From assembly GCA_964401685.1 (NCBI GenBank), contig CAYNZH010000036.1, forward strand, positions 1 to 17,274: a stretch of 17,274 bases of DNA, in the 5' to 3' direction. Source of the DNA: DASRQK01 sp964401685. GTDB taxonomy: Bacteria > Bacteroidota > Bacteroidia > Sphingobacteriales > Sphingobacteriaceae. Within the stretch, counting starts at the first letter, position 1, and each line of letters starts with the position of its first letter. Positions 14,395 through 17,274 of this stretch are shown piece by piece. Position numbers and translations under genes: made by a program. The notes beneath the pieces were generated by a model. It saw only the letters and a program-made list of their open reading frames with translations, was not told the DNA's origin and searched no databases.

Positions 14395-15660
14395 CTATTC
14401 TTCGAAATTTCTCACAATAGCTTTTCCAAACTCACTGGTTTTAAGCAAAACAGCGCCCTGCATCTTGTCATAAAAATCTATAGTGACAGTCTTGTCGAGG
14501 ATTGTTTTTTGCAGGCCGGCCGTAATCAGTGCCGCAGCCTCGTGCCACCCCAGGTAATCCAACATCATGACACCGCTCAGAATCACCGAGGAGGGATTCA
14601 TGGTGTCCGTGTTCGCAAATCTAGGCGCCGTGCCGTGGGTTGCCTCGAAGATAGCGTGGCCAGTCTCCTCATTGATGTTCGCACCCGGCGCGATTCCGAT
14701 GCCACCGACTATTGCAGCGAGCGCATCAGAAATATAGTCACCATTGAGATTTAGCGTGGCAATCACCGAAAAGTCTCGTGGATTGAGCAGGATTTGTTGG
14801 AGGAAATTGTCCGCGATAATGTCCTTCACCAGCACACGACCGTCGTCTAAAGCTGCTTTCATACGTTCATTGGCCTTTGCCTCCCCTTCTTTCTGTTTGA
14901 TTTCCTCCCATTGCCGCCAAGTGAATGTTTGATCGGCAAATTCGGTCTCGGCCAGATCATATCCCCAGTCCCTGAACGCACCCTCTGTAAATTTCATAAT
15001 ATTGCCTTTGTGCACGAGCGTAACAGAGGGTTTATTATGGCCAACCGCATGAGCCAGGGCCGATCTGATGAGCCTCTTGGATCCCTCTTCTGAAACGATC
15101 TTTATCCCAATTGCCGTTTGCTTTTTCCACTTATGTTCGGCGTGCAATTGCGTTTTAAGGACGTCTTCTAAAATCCTGGATCCCTCACTCCCAGCTGCGT
15201 ATTCTATGCCCGTGTAGATGTCTTCTGTGTTTTCCCTGAAAATAATCATATCCACATGCTCGGGATTTTTCACTGGAGAAGGGACTCCCTCGTACCATCG
15301 CGTGGGACGCTGACAGACGTACAGATCCAATTCCTTGCGCAGCGCAACATTCAGCGAGCGTATTCCACCTCCGATCGGAGTGGTTAACGGCCCCTTGATA
15401 GCAACCAGGTTTTCCCGCAGGATAGCCAACGTCTGCTCGGGCAACCAACTCCCCGTCTGAGCAAAGGCCTTCTCTCCGGCAAGAACTTCCTTCCAGTGGA
15501 TTTGCCGGCGATTGGCATAAGCCTTGGACACGGCTGAATCGAAAACGTGTACAGCCGCATGCCAAATATCCGGTCCGATCCCATCTCCGATGATAAAAGG
15601 AATCGTGACCTGATCGGGAACAACAAGTTTCCCATTGTTCATTCTAATTGTTTTCTCCAT
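14395..15660 (-). CDS. icd: Isocitrate dehydrogenase (dimeric, NADP-type fold)
   Basis: This enzyme converts isocitrate to 2-oxoglutarate and CO2 with NAD(P)H in the TCA cycle. The 421-residue product follows the E. coli Icd plan: GDGIGPDIW (25-33), the substrate segment GPLTTPIGGGIRSLN (90-104) with Ser102 at the site phosphorylated in E. coli, RPTRWYEG, FRENTEDIYTGIE (141-153), LVHKGNIMKFTEGAF (215-229), ADNFLQQ and EATHGTAP. The coenzyme positions that in E. coli are Lys344, Tyr345, Val351, Tyr391 and Arg395 read Arg347, Phe348, Met354, Ile394 and Asp398. That mixture leaves NADP versus NAD preference open. No aceK-like kinase is in the window. It starts 14 nt after the permease stop, so it may be co-transcribed. 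Confidence 0.95.
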   Translation of the reverse strand: MEKTIRMNNGKLVVPDQVTIPFIIGDGIGPDIWHAAVHVFDSAVSKAYANRRQIHWKEVLAGEKAFAQTGSWLPEQTLAILRENLVAIKGPLTTPIGGGIRSLNVALRKELDLYVCQRPTRWYEGVPSPVKNPEHVDMIIFRENTEDIYTGIEYAAGSEGSRILEDVLKTQLHAEHKWKKQTAIGIKIVSEEGSKRLIRSALAHAVGHNKPSVTLVHKGNIMKFTEGAFRDWGYDLAETEFADQTFTWRQWEEIKQKEGEAKANERMKAALDDGRVLVKDIIADNFLQQILLNPRDFSVIATLNLNGDYISDALAAIVGGIGIAPGANINEETGHAIFEATHGTAPRFANTDTMNPSSVILSGVMMLDYLGWHEAAALITAGLQKTILDKTVTIDFYDKMQGAVLLKTSEFGKAIVRNFEE

Positions 15661-15674
15661 AGTCTTCTATAATA

Positions 15675-16895
15675 TTAACGGAATTGTATAGATTTTATTG
15701 GGTTGATACGGGCAATCAAAAAGGATGGCACCAAAAGCACGAGCAGAGCGATGACCATCATACCCACGTTGAGGATGAGCACTTCGATCACTGAAATTTC
15801 TACGGGCACATAGGAAACGAAATACGTCGCAGCGTCCAGCGTGATAAACCTCGTTGTTTTCTGCAGGAAATACAGACTCAGTGCAAAGGCATTTCCAATA
15901 AGCAGGCCAAGGCCGACAAGGTAGGCCGCATGATAGAGGAAAACACGCCTGAGTCCAGCATTTTGCAGGCCCAGGGCCTTGAGTAGGCCAATCATCTGGG
16001 ATCGCTCCAAAATAATAATGAGCAACGCAGAAATCATATTGATCACTGCGACGACCATCATCAGCGCCAGGATAATCTGGGGGTTGGCGTCGAGCATGTC
16101 CAACCATTGGAAGATTTCGGGAAATTGCTCTCGAATATTGCGTGCCTGCAGATCCAGTGGTAATTGATCCTGAATTGCCTCGGTCGTCTGAAAAATCCCT
16201 TCGAAGGAGGTAACGTGGACTTCGTAACCGCCAATTTCTTGCGCGGACCAGTCATTGAGTCGCTGTATCAAGGCGAGGGAGCCGATGGCGTAAGTTTTGT
16301 CCAGTTCTTCGGAGCTGGAGTTAAAAATTCCTGCGATGGTAAATTTCCTCCGACGGATGGGTTCCTGTACAAAGTACATGATGAAATCATCGCCCACAGA
16401 GAGTCTCAGCCGCTGCGCGGTATGCTGGGAAATCAATAATTGACCCAGGTTTTCACTGGAATCTTGAAAATTGAGGGTGTTGCCCTCAACTAAAATTTCT
16501 TCGAGAAAAGTTTGATCGTAGCTGCTGTCAATGCCCTTGAGCACAATCCCTTCTACTTCTTCATTGACCTTGATAATGCCTGGTTTTGTCGCAAAGTAAT
16601 TGACGCGCTCCACACCAGCAAGTGCTGCGACTGATTCTGCGTGCTGAGCATCATGCGGGAAAGGGATATTTTCCAGTGATCCAGCTGATCCCAGTTTCTG
16701 TATAGTCACATCCCCGAAAAACCCCCTTTGCTTGCTGGTCACTTCCTGCTTGAACCCATTGAGTATCGCAACGGCTAGAATCATGGCTATTAAACCGATC
16801 GCCACTGTACTTATGGCTATCCGAACGATAACTTTAGAAAACGTCTGGTTGCCAGAGACCGACATCCTATGTGCTAAAAAATAAGGGAAATTCAA
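15675..16895 (-). CDS. LolC/E-type ABC transporter permease (TTG start)
   Basis: The 406-residue inner-membrane protein has the MacB/LolCDE topology: one N-terminal membrane helix (about 22-46), a large periplasmic domain (about 48-272) and three C-terminal helices (about 274-297, 320-344, 369-395). The FtsX core ends in ERSQMIGLLKALGL at the ATPase coupling loop and closes with INPIKSIQFR. Such proteins release lipoproteins for outer-membrane transport, although Bacteroidota relatives are often only loosely assigned. No ATPase partner is in the window. The chosen start is TTG at 16895. It gives NFPYFLAHR, the conserved family N-terminus, and an in-frame TGA lies 7 codons upstream with no ATG or GTG between. 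The next ATG (16865) would remove that motif. Confidence 0.85.
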   Translation of the reverse strand: MNFPYFLAHRMSVSGNQTFSKVIVRIAISTVAIGLIAMILAVAILNGFKQEVTSKQRGFFGDVTIQKLGSAGSLENIPFPHDAQHAESVAALAGVERVNYFATKPGIIKVNEEVEGIVLKGIDSSYDQTFLEEILVEGNTLNFQDSSENLGQLLISQHTAQRLRLSVGDDFIMYFVQEPIRRRKFTIAGIFNSSSEELDKTYAIGSLALIQRLNDWSAQEIGGYEVHVTSFEGIFQTTEAIQDQLPLDLQARNIREQFPEIFQWLDMLDANPQIILALMMVVAVINMISALLIIILERSQMIGLLKALGLQNAGLRRVFLYHAAYLVGLGLLIGNAFALSLYFLQKTTRFITLDAATYFVSYVPVEISVIEVLILNVGMMVIALLVLLVPSFLIARINPIKSIQFR

Positions 16896-16906
16896 GCCTG
16901 TTAATT

Positions 16907-16914
16907 TAAATTTG
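16907..16914 (+). promoter_or_regulatory. Probable -7 element for fmt
   Basis: TAAATTTG matches TAnnTTTG and would start transcription near 16919-16921, about 26 nt before fmt. No TTG sits at the expected upstream distance, so the element is incomplete. Confidence 0.4.
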
Positions 16915-16923
16915 TACCTTCGT

Positions 16924-16931
16924 CAAAGATA
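16924..16931 (-). promoter_or_regulatory. Probable -7 element for the permease gene
   Basis: On the minus strand TATCTTTG matches TAnnTTTG and would start transcription near 16917-16919, about 23 nt before the TTG start codon. No TTG is found at the usual -33 distance. Confidence 0.4.
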
Positions 16932-16945
16932 AAAAAATTCTTGAA

Positions 16946-17274
16946 ATGCGCATTATCTTTATGGGAACACCGGAGTTTGCCGTGGCTTCTTTGCAAGCCC
17001 TGTTGGAGGCAAACCTGAATGTCGTTGCTGTGGTGACGAGTCCGGATCGTCCGGCTGGACGGGGGCAGAAATTGAAATCCTCAGCCGTCAAAATCTTTGC
17101 CGAGGAGAGCGGTCTTCCTGTCTTGCAGCCTGAAAAACTGAAAGACGAGGTGTTTTTAGACAAGCTGCGAAGTTTCCAGGCAGACCTGCAGGTGGTGGTT
17201 GCTTTCAGAATGTTGCCTGAGGTAGTCTGGAATATGCCCCCCAAGGGGACTATCAACCTGCATGCCTCGCTGCT
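16946..17274 (+). CDS. fmt: Methionyl-tRNA formyltransferase (5' part, runs off window)
   Basis: Fmt transfers a formyl group from 10-formyl-tetrahydrofolate to Met-tRNA(fMet) for translation initiation. The frame from ATG 16946 is open to the window end (109 codons and 2 bases). It begins MRIIFMGTPEFAVASL, the family start, then VVTSPDRPAGRGQKL (about 31-45), FQADLQVVVAFRMLP and GTINLHASLL at the edge, which contains the catalytic Asn and His of the NLHxSLLP motif. About two thirds of the usual 310-residue protein lies outside. The leader is A-rich without a Shine-Dalgarno sequence, and a minus-strand open frame over the same bases is a shadow. Confidence 0.95.
   Translation, partial: MRIIFMGTPEFAVASLQALLEANLNVVAVVTSPDRPAGRGQKLKSSAVKIFAEESGLPVLQPEKLKDEVFLDKLRSFQADLQVVVAFRMLPEVVWNMPPKGTINLHASL

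Noticed and set aside
1..17274. Search for CRISPR arrays, toxin-antitoxin pairs, prophage, insertion sequences and defence genes
   Set aside because: No regularly spaced repeats, transposase, integrase or defence-family motifs were seen; nearly all the sequence is accounted for by housekeeping genes.

Overview
The window reads as core chromosome of a Bacteroidota bacterium, probably of the Sphingobacteriales/Sphingobacteriaceae type. Four things point there. A type IX secretion Plug-family (DUF5103) gene is present. The M16 peptidase genes have the Bacteroidota-style active/inactive pairing. Several intergenic regions carry the Bacteroidota promoter pattern TTG-N(16-22)-TAnnTTTG. Start codons are preceded by A/T-rich leaders with no Shine-Dalgarno sequence. 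Genes are dense and often overlap by a few bases. I see no insertion sequence, prophage, CRISPR array or defence island.

Layout. 1-175 is gene-free and holds nested inverted repeats plus a terminator-like hairpin. 173-494 holds two divergent tRNA genes, Ser(UGA) on minus and Arg(UCU) on plus. 581-6672 is a plus-strand run: gpsA, a lipoprotein gamma-glutamyltransferase, hemF, two M16 peptidase genes and the Plug gene. Two 100-N assembly gaps (1953-2052 and 3987-4086) damage the transferase and the M16 pair. Both gaps are almost certainly of arbitrary length, and the second makes two proteins look like one. 6659-7198 (minus) is a small free-standing protein resembling the C-terminal part of PurL. 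7293-9224 (plus) is an ABC-F ATPase.

9205-14282 is a tightly packed minus-strand run. In transcription order it is an NtrC-type sigma-54 response regulator, a HIT hydrolase, a DedA membrane protein, inorganic pyrophosphatase, a CNNM/CorC-like transporter and rsmE. Junctions of -4, +32, +2, -1 and +9 nt suggest one or two operons read from a good promoter at 14309-14338. 14395-16895 (minus) is a LolC/E-type permease followed by isocitrate dehydrogenase. 16946 to the end is the 5' part of fmt on plus. Its promoter and that of the permease appear to overlap head-on.

The genes are mostly housekeeping: phospholipid precursor, heme, pyrophosphate removal, the TCA cycle, rRNA methylation, initiator tRNA formylation, and envelope and secretion functions. 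I found no convincing new multi-gene system. The items most worth a second look are the degenerate PurL-like protein, the cloverleaf-like repeat beside tRNA-Ser, the gap-made M16 fusion, the face-to-face fmt/permease promoters, and unusual key residues in the isocitrate dehydrogenase and the CNNM protein.
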